A stretch of DNA of 64,000 bases, taken from Streptomyces sp. CB01201 (GTDB lineage Bacteria; Actinomycetota; Actinomycetes; Streptomycetales; Streptomycetaceae). The stretch spans positions 62,001-126,000 of the forward strand of contig NZ_NNBJ01000020.1 of the NCBI RefSeq assembly GCF_002803085.1, given 5' to 3'. Position 1 is the stretch's first letter. Each line of letters begins with the position of its first letter. The notes under the pieces were generated by a model. That model was not told the origin of the DNA. It saw nothing but the letters and a program-made list of their open reading frames with translations, and did not search any database. The position numbers and the translations under genes were made by a program. Positions 16,053-24,174 of the stretch are shown here, in pieces.

Positions 16053-17018
16053 TCAGCGCACCCGGCCTCGCGGTTTCAGCGGCACTCCCGGGAGTTCGGG
16101 TGCCGGAATCGGGGGGCCGTCGTACCCCTTCACCTCGCCGAAGCGATCACCGTTCATCCACTCCGAACGGGCCTGAGCGATATCGTCGTTGGAGCGGCCG
16201 ATGAAGTTCCACCACATGACGATCTCCTCCTCGAACGGCTCGCCGCCGAGCAGCATCAGGGAGGCGTCGGAGGTGGCGCGGAGGGGGAGTTCGGTGCGGC
16301 CGCAGCCCAGGTAGAGCATCGAGCCCGGAAGCAGCGGTACCTCGTCCACCTGCGCCTCGCCCGACATGGACAGGACCGCGTACTCGAAGTCGGGGTTCAG
16401 GGGCAGGCGGGGCTCGGCGCCCGCCGTCAGGGTCACGTCGGCGCCGACGATGGGCGTGTAGGTGCTGCCGGGTGACTCGGCACCGTCGAGTTCGCCGAGG
16501 ATGACGGTCGCGTCGAAGCCGGGCGCGGTGACGTGCGGAAGCTCGGCGTGGTGCTGGAAGTGCGGCTCGACGTTGCGGTGGGCGTCGGGCAGGGCGACCC
16601 ACAGTTGGGCCCCGTGCAGGAACCGGCTGTGCGATTTGGGGGTTTCCTCCGAGTGGCTGATGGCCCGGCCGGAGGTCATCAGGCCCAGTTCCCGCGGGCG
16701 TACGGTCTGGAGGCTGCCCAGGCTGTCGCGGTGCAGCACCTCGCCCTCGTGCAGCCAACTCACGGTCTGCAGGCCCATGTGCGGGTGCGGGGCCACCTGC
16801 ATGCCGGGTTCGTCGGCGATGTCGTCGGGGCCGTAGTGGTCGACGAAGGCCCAGGCCCCGACCATCCGGCGGCCCAGGTTCGGCAGCAGTCGGCGTACTT
16901 CGGTGGACTCGCCGAGCCGCACGGTGCGGGGCGAGAGGAGCTCGCGGACCGGCTCGGCCACGACGAAGCCGCGTCCGCCGCAGACGGAGAGCGCGGGCTG
17001 GCGATCGAGATTGCTCAT
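16053..17018 (-). CDS. Pirin family protein
   Basis: A 321-residue bicupin of the pirin family. The N-terminal cupin has the metal-binding HPHMGLQTVSWLHEGEVLHRDSLG segment with two His, a further His and a Glu. The second domain carries the VDEVPLLPGSMLYLGCG stretch and a pirin C-terminal FEEEIVMWWNFIGRSNDDI motif. Bacterial pirins include quercetinases and redox-linked regulators; which applies here cannot be told. It lies downstream of efeB in the same direction but 190 bases away. Confidence 0.92.
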   Translation of the reverse strand: MSNLDRQPALSVCGGRGFVVAEPVRELLSPRTVRLGESTEVRRLLPNLGRRMVGAWAFVDHYGPDDIADEPGMQVAPHPHMGLQTVSWLHEGEVLHRDSLGSLQTVRPRELGLMTSGRAISHSEETPKSHSRFLHGAQLWVALPDAHRNVEPHFQHHAELPHVTAPGFDATVILGELDGAESPGSTYTPIVGADVTLTAGAEPRLPLNPDFEYAVLSMSGEAQVDEVPLLPGSMLYLGCGRTELPLRATSDASLMLLGGEPFEEEIVMWWNFIGRSNDDIAQARSEWMNGDRFGEVKGYDGPPIPAPELPGVPLKPRGRVR

Positions 17019-17210
17019 GCGGCCAACCTATTGCCTCGCGGGCCCGGCGTGCCGCGTTCACCGGAAGCGTCCCGCGCTACCGGTCGTCGCCGCAGGTGGA
17101 CCCGCTGTCGCGGGGCAGTCCGTGCGCCCGGGGAGCTTGGTCGCGCCGGGCGCCACCGGGTGACCTGGAGCGGCCCCGTAACCCGGTCGGCCCCCCCGTC
17201 GGCCGCGCCC

Positions 17211-18482
17211 TCACCTCCCCAACAGCCCCCGTCCCAGCCAGTCGGAGGCGTCCCTCACGCCGGGGAGGGCGAAGAAGTAGCCGCCGCCCGTCGGGGATAT
17301 GTAGTCGACGAGCGGCTCGTCGACGAGGCGTTCCTGAGTCGCCTCGAACTGGCGCTTCACGTCCTGCTGGTAGCAGCAGAAGACCAGGCCCATGTCGAGG
17401 TTGCCGACGTTGTCGATGCCCCGGTCGTAGTTGTAACCCCGGCGCAGGATGCGGGAGTTGTCGGTCGCGGCGGTCCTGGGGTTCGCCAGCCGGATGTGGG
17501 CGTCCAGCGGGATCGCGTTGCCCTGCGGGTCCTTGGCGTACTGGGGCGTGTCGGTCTCGACCGCGCCGTCCAGGGGCGCGCCCGTGTCCTTGCGGCGGCC
17601 GAACATCTTCTCCTGCTCGGTGAGCGAGACCCGGTCCCAGAATTCGACCAGCATGCGGATGACGCGGATCACCTGGTAGCTGCCGCCGACCGCCCAGGAC
17701 GGCTCGCCCAGCGCGTTGCCGACCCAGATCAGCCGGTCGGTCTCGCGCGTGGACGTCACGTCCGGGTTGACGATGCCGTCCTTGAAGCCGAGCAGGTTGC
17801 GCTGGGCGCCCGTGGGGCGCGGCGCGTTCTGGAAGCCGTCGATGCGCCACTTGATCTGCATCGCGCCGCGGGTGTGGCGGGCGATGTCGCGCAGTGCGTG
17901 CAGCACCACGTCCTGGCGGGCGCCGCAGATCTGGAGCGAGAGGTCGCCGTGGCACTCGGCGGGGTTCAGGTTGTCGTTGGGGAAGGTCCGCATGGGCGTG
18001 AGGCGGAGCGGTTTGGCCTTGGCGAGGCCGTACCGGTCGTCGAAGAGGGAGGCGCCGACGCCCACGGTCACGGTCAGTTCGCCGGCGGGCACCACCGGGC
18101 CGAGGATGCCGTTGTCGGACGGCGGGGCGCCGACGCCGAGGTCGGCCGGTGCGCCGCCCGCCGTGAGGAAACGGGCCCGTTCGGTGATGGTCCGCAGCAG
18201 CTCGGCGAGGCCCTCGCGGCTGTCGGCGATGACGTCGAGCGCGGCGAAGGTCGCGGCCGCGGGCTGCGCGGTGAGGATGCCCGCCTGGTGGGCGCCGTGG
18301 AAGGGCACCGCGCCACCGTCGCCGGTGGCGGCCGCGTGCGCCTGCCCGGCGCCCGTCTGGCTGAGCGCGAACCCTCCGCCGGCCAGAGCGGCGCCGGCCG
18401 CGCCCGCGCCCAGGGCCGTCTTGACGAAGGAGCGCCGGCCGGCGGGGCAACCGCCTTGCGGGGCAGGGGATTCGGCGGACAT
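17211..18482 (-). CDS. efeB: Tat-exported Dyp-type heme peroxidase EfeB
   Basis: A 423-residue deferrochelatase/peroxidase subunit of the EfeUOB iron-uptake system. The N-terminus has a Tat signal (RRSFVKTALG) with cleavage after AHAA. The Dyp fold follows, with the GFKDGIVNPD (GXXDG) motif that holds the catalytic Asp, the proximal-heme His near ARHTRGAM or the later DRGIDNV region, and a C-terminal GGGYFFALPG. ATG 18482 is preferred over earlier in-frame starts because of AAGGG upstream and because the Tat signal then sits at the terminus. It is 113 bases downstream of efeUO. Confidence 0.95.
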   Translation of the reverse strand: MSAESPAPQGGCPAGRRSFVKTALGAGAAGAALAGGGFALSQTGAGQAHAAATGDGGAVPFHGAHQAGILTAQPAAATFAALDVIADSREGLAELLRTITERARFLTAGGAPADLGVGAPPSDNGILGPVVPAGELTVTVGVGASLFDDRYGLAKAKPLRLTPMRTFPNDNLNPAECHGDLSLQICGARQDVVLHALRDIARHTRGAMQIKWRIDGFQNAPRPTGAQRNLLGFKDGIVNPDVTSTRETDRLIWVGNALGEPSWAVGGSYQVIRVIRMLVEFWDRVSLTEQEKMFGRRKDTGAPLDGAVETDTPQYAKDPQGNAIPLDAHIRLANPRTAATDNSRILRRGYNYDRGIDNVGNLDMGLVFCCYQQDVKRQFEATQERLVDEPLVDYISPTGGGYFFALPGVRDASDWLGRGLLGR

Positions 18483-18595
18483 GACGGGGTTCCCTTCGGG
18501 ATGTGCGGGGGTCGGTGTGTGACGGCCGGCCGGTCGCCCGGGGCCCTCGGCGGGCGGATCGGGGTGCGGTTCGGGGCGCGGTTCGGGGCGCGGCA

Positions 18596-20728
18596 TCAGG
18601 CGGACTTGCGGATCTCCAGGAGGTCCGGCACCGGGGCCAGGTCCTCCAGGAGCTGGCCGGTCGCGCCGTTCAGCCGCGCTCGCGCGATCGGGTCCAGCCG
18701 GCCGACCGGCGTCCAACTCCCGTCGTTGTGAGCGGAGTCGAGCAGTTTCTGCATCCGCGTGATGTCCCCGTCGACCACGGAGAGAAGCCGCGCGTCGCGT
18801 GCGGCCAGCAACGGGCGCAGGACGCCCAGGAGTTCACGCGTCCCGGCCAGGTTGGCGTCGGCGGTCGCGAGGGTGGTTCCGCTGCCCTGGTCGGCCTCGC
18901 CCGTCAGCTCGAACTGGAGGGTGTTCTCCAGGATCTCGTGGGTGCGCAGGGGCAGGTCTGCGGGATCGAAGTCCTGTGTGGGGAAGGCTTTTTGAAGACC
19001 TGTCACATCCATCGCGAGCTGAGCGGCCGGCGCCTTGAGGTCACTCGCCGACTCGCCGTGCCACAGGCCGTACTCGATGCGGTGGAAGCCGGTGAAGGCC
19101 TTGTCGTGCACGCCGTCGGGGAGTCCCGCGGTCCGGCCGTTGATCTTCTTGTCGAAGTCCTGGAACGTGCCGTAGGCGGCGCCGAGCGAGGCATACGTAC
19201 GGTGTGCGGTGAGCCAGTCCGTGCGGGCGGCGTTCAGATCGCCGCCGGCCATGTCGTCGCTCAGCTGCTTCGTCTGCGCGACGAGGGTGCTCAGGCCCTG
19301 GTTCACGTACTGCTTGTACGCGGTGAGCGGTGCGGCCAGATCGGCCTCCGCGACCGGCACGACCGGCTTGGCCGCGCCGCCTCCGCTGACGCGTACGGCC
19401 GCCGAGGTGACGGCCTTTCCGCCGGTGGGCACACAGCGCCAGGCATAGGAGCCGCCCGCGACGGTGGCGACGAGGTCGCGCGTGGTGCCGGGCGCCAGGC
19501 CCTCGATCTCGCCGTACACCGCGTTGGTCGCCGGGTCGATGAGGTAGACCTCGGAGGCCTTGTCGCCGGTGTTGTGCATCTGGAAGGTCTGGCGCCCCGG
19601 CTTCGGTGCGGTGAACCCCTTGCCGCAGTCCCGCTCGGAGACGGAGACGGTCCCCGCGCCGGCCGGCTTGGACCCGCTCAGAGCCACGACCGCGCCCGCG
19701 ACGACGGCGGGTACCGCGACCACCGCGGCCGGCACCAGCCAGACGGGCCGGCGCCGAGCCCGCACCCCCGACGGCCCGGGCACCGCGGCACCAGCACCAG
19801 CACCAGCACCAGCACCAGCACCAGCACCAGCACCAGCACCAGGCTCCGCCGCCACATCAGTGGCCGCACCGGCGGCCGCACCGGCGGCCGCAACAGTCTT
19901 GGCCGGCTTCGCCGTCGCGCCCCGTACGCCCCGCACGAACAGCGCCATCACCACACCCAGGTACCCGACGTAGGCGACGACCTGGAGCCACGTCATCGTC
20001 GGCGTCAGGTTGAACACGCCCTGAACCAGGGTGCTGTACCAGGCGGACGGGTCGATGCTCCGGCTCAGGTCGAAGGCGTACGCGGACTTGCCGGGCAGCA
20101 CCCCGCCCTCCTGGAGGTCGCGCAGGCCGTAACCGAGGACGCCCGCGGCGACGACGATCAGGACCGCGCCCGTGGCGGTGAAGAACTTCGTGAGGTTGAT
20201 CTTCAGGACCCGGCGGTACAGGCCCCAGCAGAGCCCCGTGGCGATGGCGATGCCGACCCCGGCGCCGATCATCGGGCCCGCCGACTCGCCGGCCGCCTGG
20301 GCCGTGGTCCACAGGAACAGGGCCGTCTCCAGGCCCTCCCGGCCCACCGCGAGGAACGAGGTCACGACGAGCATGCCCGCGCCCATGGCCAGTGCCCCGG
20401 TGACCTTCTCCTTGATCTCGCCGGCGAGCGTGCGCGCCGAGCGGCGCATCCAGAACACCATCGCCGTGACGAACGCGACCGCGATCACGCTGAGCGTGCC
20501 GCCGAACGCCTCCTGGGCCGTCGTCGGCATGTTGGCGGCCGAGAAGGTGAGCACCGCACCGAAGCTCATCGCGAGGGCGACCGCCGCGAGCACGCCCGTC
20601 CACACTTGCGGCAGGCGGGACTTGGCCTCGGCACGGACCAGCGTCGCGATCAGGATCGAGACGATCAGCCCACCTTCGAGTCCCTCCCTCAGTCCGATCA
20701 AGAAGCTTGGAAACGCGTCGTCCCACAT
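18596..20728 (-). CDS. efeUO: EfeU-EfeO fusion: iron permease joined to iron-binding protein
   Basis: A 710-residue single chain combining two normally separate subunits. Residues 1 to about 280 are the Ftr1-like permease EfeU, with two REGLE iron-binding motifs (14-18 and about 129) and about seven transmembrane helices. A Gly-Ala linker (about 295-313) and a basic RARRRP stretch lead into one further helix near 330-355, which by the positive-inside rule places the rest outside the membrane. There follow the EfeO cupredoxin domain (about 370-460) and the M75 peptidase-like iron-binding domain (about 470-710) with HRIEYGLW (His549). No stop or frameshift separates the parts. An iron box lies 40 bases upstream. 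Confidence 0.93.
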   Translation of the reverse strand: MWDDAFPSFLIGLREGLEGGLIVSILIATLVRAEAKSRLPQVWTGVLAAVALAMSFGAVLTFSAANMPTTAQEAFGGTLSVIAVAFVTAMVFWMRRSARTLAGEIKEKVTGALAMGAGMLVVTSFLAVGREGLETALFLWTTAQAAGESAGPMIGAGVGIAIATGLCWGLYRRVLKINLTKFFTATGAVLIVVAAGVLGYGLRDLQEGGVLPGKSAYAFDLSRSIDPSAWYSTLVQGVFNLTPTMTWLQVVAYVGYLGVVMALFVRGVRGATAKPAKTVAAAGAAAGAATDVAAEPGAGAGAGAGAGAGAGAGAAVPGPSGVRARRRPVWLVPAAVVAVPAVVAGAVVALSGSKPAGAGTVSVSERDCGKGFTAPKPGRQTFQMHNTGDKASEVYLIDPATNAVYGEIEGLAPGTTRDLVATVAGGSYAWRCVPTGGKAVTSAAVRVSGGGAAKPVVPVAEADLAAPLTAYKQYVNQGLSTLVAQTKQLSDDMAGGDLNAARTDWLTAHRTYASLGAAYGTFQDFDKKINGRTAGLPDGVHDKAFTGFHRIEYGLWHGESASDLKAPAAQLAMDVTGLQKAFPTQDFDPADLPLRTHEILENTLQFELTGEADQGSGTTLATADANLAGTRELLGVLRPLLAARDARLLSVVDGDITRMQKLLDSAHNDGSWTPVGRLDPIARARLNGATGQLLEDLAPVPDLLEIRKSA
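19789..19842 (-). repeat. Nine perfect CACCAG hexamers in efeUO linker
   Basis: Nine uninterrupted copies of CACCAG (CTGGTG on the coding strand) encode alternating Gly-Ala in the joint between EfeU and EfeO. Perfect identity suggests recent slippage expansion. Each unit adds two residues, so copy-number change alters linker length without breaking the frame. Confidence 0.9.
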
Positions 20729-20767
20729 GCCGTTCTCCCCAGCCCGCGAAGGCGTGCCTCGCCTCAG

Positions 20768-20786
20768 TTAGCGAAGGCATACCTTA
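20768..20786 (-). promoter_or_regulatory. DtxR/IdeR-type iron box upstream of efeUO
   Basis: TTAGCGAAGGCATACCTTA matches 13 of 19 positions of the DtxR/IdeR/DmdR1 consensus TTAGGTTAGGCTAACCTAA, keeping TTAG, AGGC and ACCT. A second partial copy (GCGAAGGCGTGCCT) lies just inside, at about 20746-20759. It sits 40-58 bases before the efeUO start, where iron-bound repressor would block the promoter. Confidence 0.65.
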
Positions 20787-20805
20787 GTCACGAAAGGCCC
20801 AGGTC

Positions 20806-20823
20806 GTCTACACGCATGTAGTC
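20806..20823. promoter_or_regulatory. GTCTAC-N6-GTAGTC inverted motif, copy 1
   Basis: GTCTACACGCATGTAGTC is an inverted repeat (CTACA/TGTAG) about 80 bases upstream of efeUO. A close relative occurs 145 bases away in front of the divergent DUF347 gene. Repeated dyads in a shared divergent region suggest one regulator acting on both. Confidence 0.4.
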
Positions 20824-20950
20824 AAGGGACCTTCATGCGGGAGTCATCGCAGGTCAAACACCTGTGCGCGGGCTGTGCGCCGCGTCCACTCCCCGCCGGT
20901 CGCGCCCCCTCGACGGGCCACCCCCTCCCGCACTCTCCCCCATCTTCATC

Positions 20951-20968
20951 GTCTACAGTCACGTAGAC
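20951..20968. promoter_or_regulatory. GTCTAC-N6-GTAGAC inverted motif, copy 2
   Basis: GTCTACAGTCACGTAGAC has perfect 6-bp arms and shares GTCTACA...A(T/C)GTAG with copy 1. It lies about 105 bases upstream of the DUF347 membrane-protein start. Confidence 0.4.
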
Positions 20969-21074
20969 ATTCGCCGGGCCGCGATCAACGGCCGGCCGGA
21001 CACAGTGGGCCCAACCATGCCCGGAATCAAGGCGGTTGAGGTCCGGGCGCGGCGCGCCGGGAGGGCGGGACGAC

Positions 21075-21887
21075 ATGGGGCAGCCCAGCAGCGAGGCGAT
21101 GACGAGGCCGCTACCGGAGGGACGCACCCACCGGGCCGGCGGGCCGGCCGAGTCCGCCCTGAGCAAGGTGCCCGAGGTCACCGCGCTGTTCTGGATCGTC
21201 AAGGTGCTCACCACCGGCATGGGAGAGACGGCCTCGGACTACCTGGGCCGCACGCTCGGCCCGATCCCCGCCGGCGCCCTCGGCCTCGGCGGTCTCGTCG
21301 TCGCACTCGTGGCGCAGTTCCGCAGCGACCGGTACCGGCCGTGGACGTACTGGTCGGCGATCGTCATGGTCAGCGTGTTCGGCACCATGGCCGCCGATGT
21401 CGTGCACGTGATCGCGGGCATCCCGTACGCGGTCTCGACGGTGGCGTTCAGCGTGGCGCTCGCCGCGGTGTTCATCGCCTGGCAGCTGAGCGAGGGGACG
21501 CTGTCGATCCACAGCATCCGCACCCGACGCCGGGAGACCTTCTACTGGGCCACCGTGCTGGCCACCTTCGCCCTCGGCACCGCGGTCGGCGACCTCACGG
21601 CGGGCACGCTGCACCTCGGATACCTCGCGTCGGGCTTCCTCTTCGCCGCCCTGATCGCCGTGCCGGCGCTGGCCGGGCGCTACCTCGGGCTCAACGCGGT
21701 GGCCGCGTTCTGGTGGGCGTACGTCCTCACCCGGCCGCTCGGCGCCTCCTTCGCCGACTGGATGGGCGTGCCCACCAGCAGGGCCGGACTCGGCTGGGGC
21801 ACCGGACCGGTCACGCTGGCCCTGATCGTCCCGATCGCGGCCCTGGTCGCCGTGCTGGCCCGCCGGCACAGGGCCGCCGCACGCTGA
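21075..21887 (+). CDS. DUF347-repeat (COG4705-like) membrane protein
   Basis: A 270-residue polytopic membrane protein made of about four repeats, each with two helices. Repeat signatures are visible as KVLTTGMGETASDYLGRTLGP, the related FGTMAADVVHV and FALGTAVGDLTAGTLHLGY, and TRPLGASFADWMG. This matches the DUF347 repeat family, whose transport substrate is not established. ATG 21075 follows GGGAGGGCGGGA; an in-frame start 13 codons earlier is possible. It is divergent from efeUO. Confidence 0.85.
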   Translation: MGQPSSEAMTRPLPEGRTHRAGGPAESALSKVPEVTALFWIVKVLTTGMGETASDYLGRTLGPIPAGALGLGGLVVALVAQFRSDRYRPWTYWSAIVMVSVFGTMAADVVHVIAGIPYAVSTVAFSVALAAVFIAWQLSEGTLSIHSIRTRRRETFYWATVLATFALGTAVGDLTAGTLHLGYLASGFLFAALIAVPALAGRYLGLNAVAAFWWAYVLTRPLGASFADWMGVPTSRAGLGWGTGPVTLALIVPIAALVAVLARRHRAAAR

Positions 21888-21928
21888 GCGGGCCCACCCC
21901 GCACGGTCGGGACATGGTGGTGGAATGT

Positions 21929-21949
21929 TCAACAACATACGTGTGTTGA
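21929..21949 (+). promoter_or_regulatory. TCAACA/TGTTGA inverted repeat before TPR gene
   Basis: TCAACA (21929-21934) and TGTTGA (21944-21949) flank ACATACGTG. The dyad is AT-rich for this DNA and lies about 50 bases upstream of the chosen TPR-protein start, a plausible operator position. Confidence 0.3.
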
Positions 21950-21996
21950 GCGAGGCGCGAGGCTCCACCCCGGGGCCCGCGGAACAGGACGCACCC

Positions 21997-22392
21997 ATGA
22001 CCACCGCACGCGACGAAGTCACCGACAGCTACTACGAGTTCGGCACCGCGGCCGAGCGCTGGAGCCGGGCCCTGATGTTCTTCGAGGCCAAGGAGTACGT
22101 CACCGCCGCGGGCATCCTGACCGGCCTGGTCGCCGAGGTGCCCGAGCAGGTGGCCCCGCGCCTGCTCCTGGCCCGGGCCTACTACCACTCCGCCCAACTG
22201 GGGAAGGCCGAGGCCGAACTGCGGGCCGTACTCGTACGCGACCCGGTCGAGCAGTACGCCACGCTGATGCTGGGCCGCACCCTGGAGCGCCAGGGCCGCC
22301 CCGCCGAGGCGGCGCCGCATCTGCGGATGGCGGCCGCGATGGCGGGCGACTTCCCCGAGCCGGGGTCCGGTCCCGCGCACGCCGGAGCGTGA
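21997..22392 (+). CDS. Small TPR-repeat protein
   Basis: A 131-residue helical protein with tetratricopeptide-like repeats. ALMFFEAKEYVTAAGILTGLVAEVPEQVAPRLLLARAYYHSAQLGKAEAELRAVL spans two 34-residue units, and a third follows with TLMLGRTLERQGRPAEAAPHLRMA. TPR domains bind partner proteins. I preferred ATG 21997 because the family-like MTTARDEVTDSYYEFG begins there; an ATG at 21925 in frame is the alternative. It follows the DUF347 gene by 109 bases and is ended by a strong terminator. Confidence 0.85.
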   Translation: MTTARDEVTDSYYEFGTAAERWSRALMFFEAKEYVTAAGILTGLVAEVPEQVAPRLLLARAYYHSAQLGKAEAELRAVLVRDPVEQYATLMLGRTLERQGRPAEAAPHLRMAAAMAGDFPEPGSGPAHAGA

Positions 22393-22437
22393 GCCCCACC
22401 CGCGCACGCGTGCTCACACGCGCCGACGGCCGATAGC

Positions 22438-22469
22438 ACGGGCGCCCCTGATCGACCAGGGGCGCCCGT
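22438..22469 (+). terminator. Strong hairpin terminator
   Basis: A perfect 13-bp stem ACGGGCGCCCCTG / CAGGGGCGCCCGT encloses loop ATCGAC, 45 bases after the TPR gene stop and before the protease gene. Confidence 0.85.
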
Positions 22470-22540
22470 CGGACGTCACATTCAGGCCAACTCGACTGCG
22501 TGCAGTGACAGTTGCATCACGCTGTGCCACATTGCTGCGC

Positions 22541-23590
22541 ATGAACAATCCCGCCGTTTTCTGCTCCGTCGTACCCCCTCACATCCTCGACCGGCTCGCC
22601 CAGCACGAGGACCCCGCCGTGTACGGGCCCGCGCGCCGCACCCTGGAGCACGACGCCCAGCTGCGCACCCAGCGCCGGATCACCACGGTCCGCGGCGCCG
22701 CCGCCCCCACCGGAACCCCGTCCGACCAGCCGGACCGCACCATCTACGACGCCGGGCACCAGGAGACGCTGCCCGGCACCAAGGTGCACGCCGAGAGCGA
22801 CCAGCCCTCGACGGACGCCACCGTCAACCGCGCGCACGCCGGCCTGGGTGCCACGTTCGAGTTGTATCTCAAGGCGTACGGACGCCACTCCATCGACGAC
22901 TCCGGGCTGCCGCTGACCGCGAGCGTGCACTACGGCGAGAAGTACGACAACGCCTTCTGGAACGGCGAGCAGATGGTGTTCGGCGACGGGGACGGGGAGC
23001 TGTTCCTCGACTTCACGCTGCCGGTCGACGTCATCGGCCACGAACTGACCCACGGCGTCACGCAGTACACCGCGAACCTCGACTACTTCGGCCAGTCGGG
23101 CGCGCTCAACGAGTCGGTGTCCGACGTGTTCGGCACGCTCATCAAGCAGTACGCCCTCGGCCAGAGCGCGGACCGGGCCGACTGGCTCATCGGCGCGGGA
23201 CTGCTCGGCCCCGGCGTCCACGGTGCGGCGCTGCGCTCGATGAAGGCGCCCGGCACGGCGTACGACGACCCGCAGCTCGGCAAGGACCCGCAGCCGGGCG
23301 CGATGAAGGACTACGTCCGCACGAGCCGCGACAACGGCGGGGTGCACATCAACTCGGGCATCCCCAACCACGCCTTCTACCTGCTGGCCACCGCGCTCGG
23401 CGGCAACGCCTGGGAGCGGGCCGGAAAGATCTGGTACGCCACCCTCACCGGCGGCGAACTCGGCAAGGACGCCCAGTTCGCCGACTTCGCACGGCTCACC
23501 GCGGCGACCGCGCGCAGCCTCTACGGCGAGGGCGACGAGATCCAGGCGGTGCTCAAGGCCTGGTCCCAGGTCGGCGTGCCGGCAACCTGA
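22541..23590 (+). CDS. Protealysin-like M4 metallopeptidase
   Basis: A 349-residue zinc protease of the thermolysin family. It has no signal peptide and only a short propeptide, which is typical of the protealysin subgroup. The N-terminus carries the PPHILDRLA segment of the protealysin precursor. The zinc site is HELTH (His167, Glu168, His171) with the third ligand in NESVSD (Glu191), and the catalytic His occurs in GGVHINSGIPNHAFY. Protealysin-like genes are usually followed by a gene for the inhibitor emfourin; here the next gene is mgtC on the opposite strand. The last 38 bases overlap the 3' end of mgtC. Confidence 0.92.
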   Translation: MNNPAVFCSVVPPHILDRLAQHEDPAVYGPARRTLEHDAQLRTQRRITTVRGAAAPTGTPSDQPDRTIYDAGHQETLPGTKVHAESDQPSTDATVNRAHAGLGATFELYLKAYGRHSIDDSGLPLTASVHYGEKYDNAFWNGEQMVFGDGDGELFLDFTLPVDVIGHELTHGVTQYTANLDYFGQSGALNESVSDVFGTLIKQYALGQSADRADWLIGAGLLGPGVHGAALRSMKAPGTAYDDPQLGKDPQPGAMKDYVRTSRDNGGVHINSGIPNHAFYLLATALGGNAWERAGKIWYATLTGGELGKDAQFADFARLTAATARSLYGEGDEIQAVLKAWSQVGVPAT

Positions 23591-24110
23591 CGGACGGCCG
23601 GTCCACGACCGGCCGGTCGCATCCGGCGGGGGCCCGAGCCTCGTCCCGTACGTCCTCGACCTCGGAGGTCTCGGGGCCGCAGCGGGGCGCGGGCGCCCGG
23701 TCGAGCAGGCGGCCCGCGGGGCGCAGCAGCAGATGGACGGCGAGGACGGCCGCGGTGCCGATCAGCGCGAGGTCGAGCCGACCGGACGCGGCGAGGACCC
23801 CGAGCGCGGCCGAACACCACAGCGTGGCCGCGGTGTTGAGGCCGTGCACGGAGGCGCCGTCGCGCAGGATGACGCCGCCGCCGAGGAACCCGATGCCGGA
23901 GACGACGTAGGAGGCGACCCGGGTGGGGCTGGTCTCGTCGCCGACCGCCTCGCTGTAGAGCACGAAGAGGGTGGCCCCGGCGGCGACGAGGGCGTTGGTG
24001 CGCAGCCCCGCGGTCCGGGCCCGCCACTGGCGCTCGATGCCGATCAGTGCGCCGCAGCCGACGCCGACGGCGAGCCGCAGGGCGAAGTCGAAGGTGGTGA
24101 GGGTGGACAT
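23553..24110 (-). CDS. mgtC: MgtC/SapB-family membrane protein
   Basis: A 185-residue membrane protein with the MgtC signature. It shows VGVGCGALIGIERQW, AGLRTNALVAAGATLF, then SYVVSGIGFLGGGVILRDG and HGLNTAATLWCSAALGVLA, about five transmembrane helices in all. MgtC proteins modulate ATP synthase and Mg2+/acid adaptation. The C-terminal 50 residues are hydrophilic and less conserved, and their end overlaps the convergent protease gene. ATG 24110 has AGGAG 5 bases upstream. Confidence 0.92.
   Translation of the reverse strand: MSTLTTFDFALRLAVGVGCGALIGIERQWRARTAGLRTNALVAAGATLFVLYSEAVGDETSPTRVASYVVSGIGFLGGGVILRDGASVHGLNTAATLWCSAALGVLAASGRLDLALIGTAAVLAVHLLLRPAGRLLDRAPAPRCGPETSEVEDVRDEARAPAGCDRPVVDRPSVRLPARRPGTRP
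23595..23615 (+). terminator. Hairpin after protease gene, inside mgtC 3' end
   Basis: CGGCCGGT-CCACG-ACCGGCCG is a perfect 8-bp stem starting 5 bases after the protease stop codon. It lies within the overlapping mgtC coding end, so one sequence serves both purposes. Confidence 0.55.
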
Positions 24111-24125
24111 GGGAACTCCTCTCAC

Positions 24126-24164
24126 CCGGCCGCGGGCGGCCGGACGTGCCGGCCTCGCGGCACG
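24126..24164 (-). promoter_or_regulatory. Two leader hairpins before mgtC
   Basis: On the minus strand CGTGCCG-CGAGGC-CGGCACG (24164-24145) is followed by CCGGCCG-CCCG-CGGCCGG (24143-24126), directly before the mgtC ribosome site. Both stems are perfect 7-bp. They lie between the leader ORF and mgtC, where attenuation structures would be expected. Confidence 0.45.
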
Positions 24165-24174
24165 CCGAGGGGCG

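Noticed and set aside
19789..19842. CACCAG repeat as a possible CRISPR or variable-number non-coding repeat
   Set aside because: Units are contiguous without spacers and translate in frame to Gly-Ala within efeUO.
18503..20821. Very long open frame (over 750 codons) on the plus strand opposite efeUO
   Set aside because: It is the mirror of the real gene in high-GC DNA: Gly/Arg/Val/Glu-rich, no domain, no ribosome site, while the minus strand gives a complete EfeU-EfeO protein.
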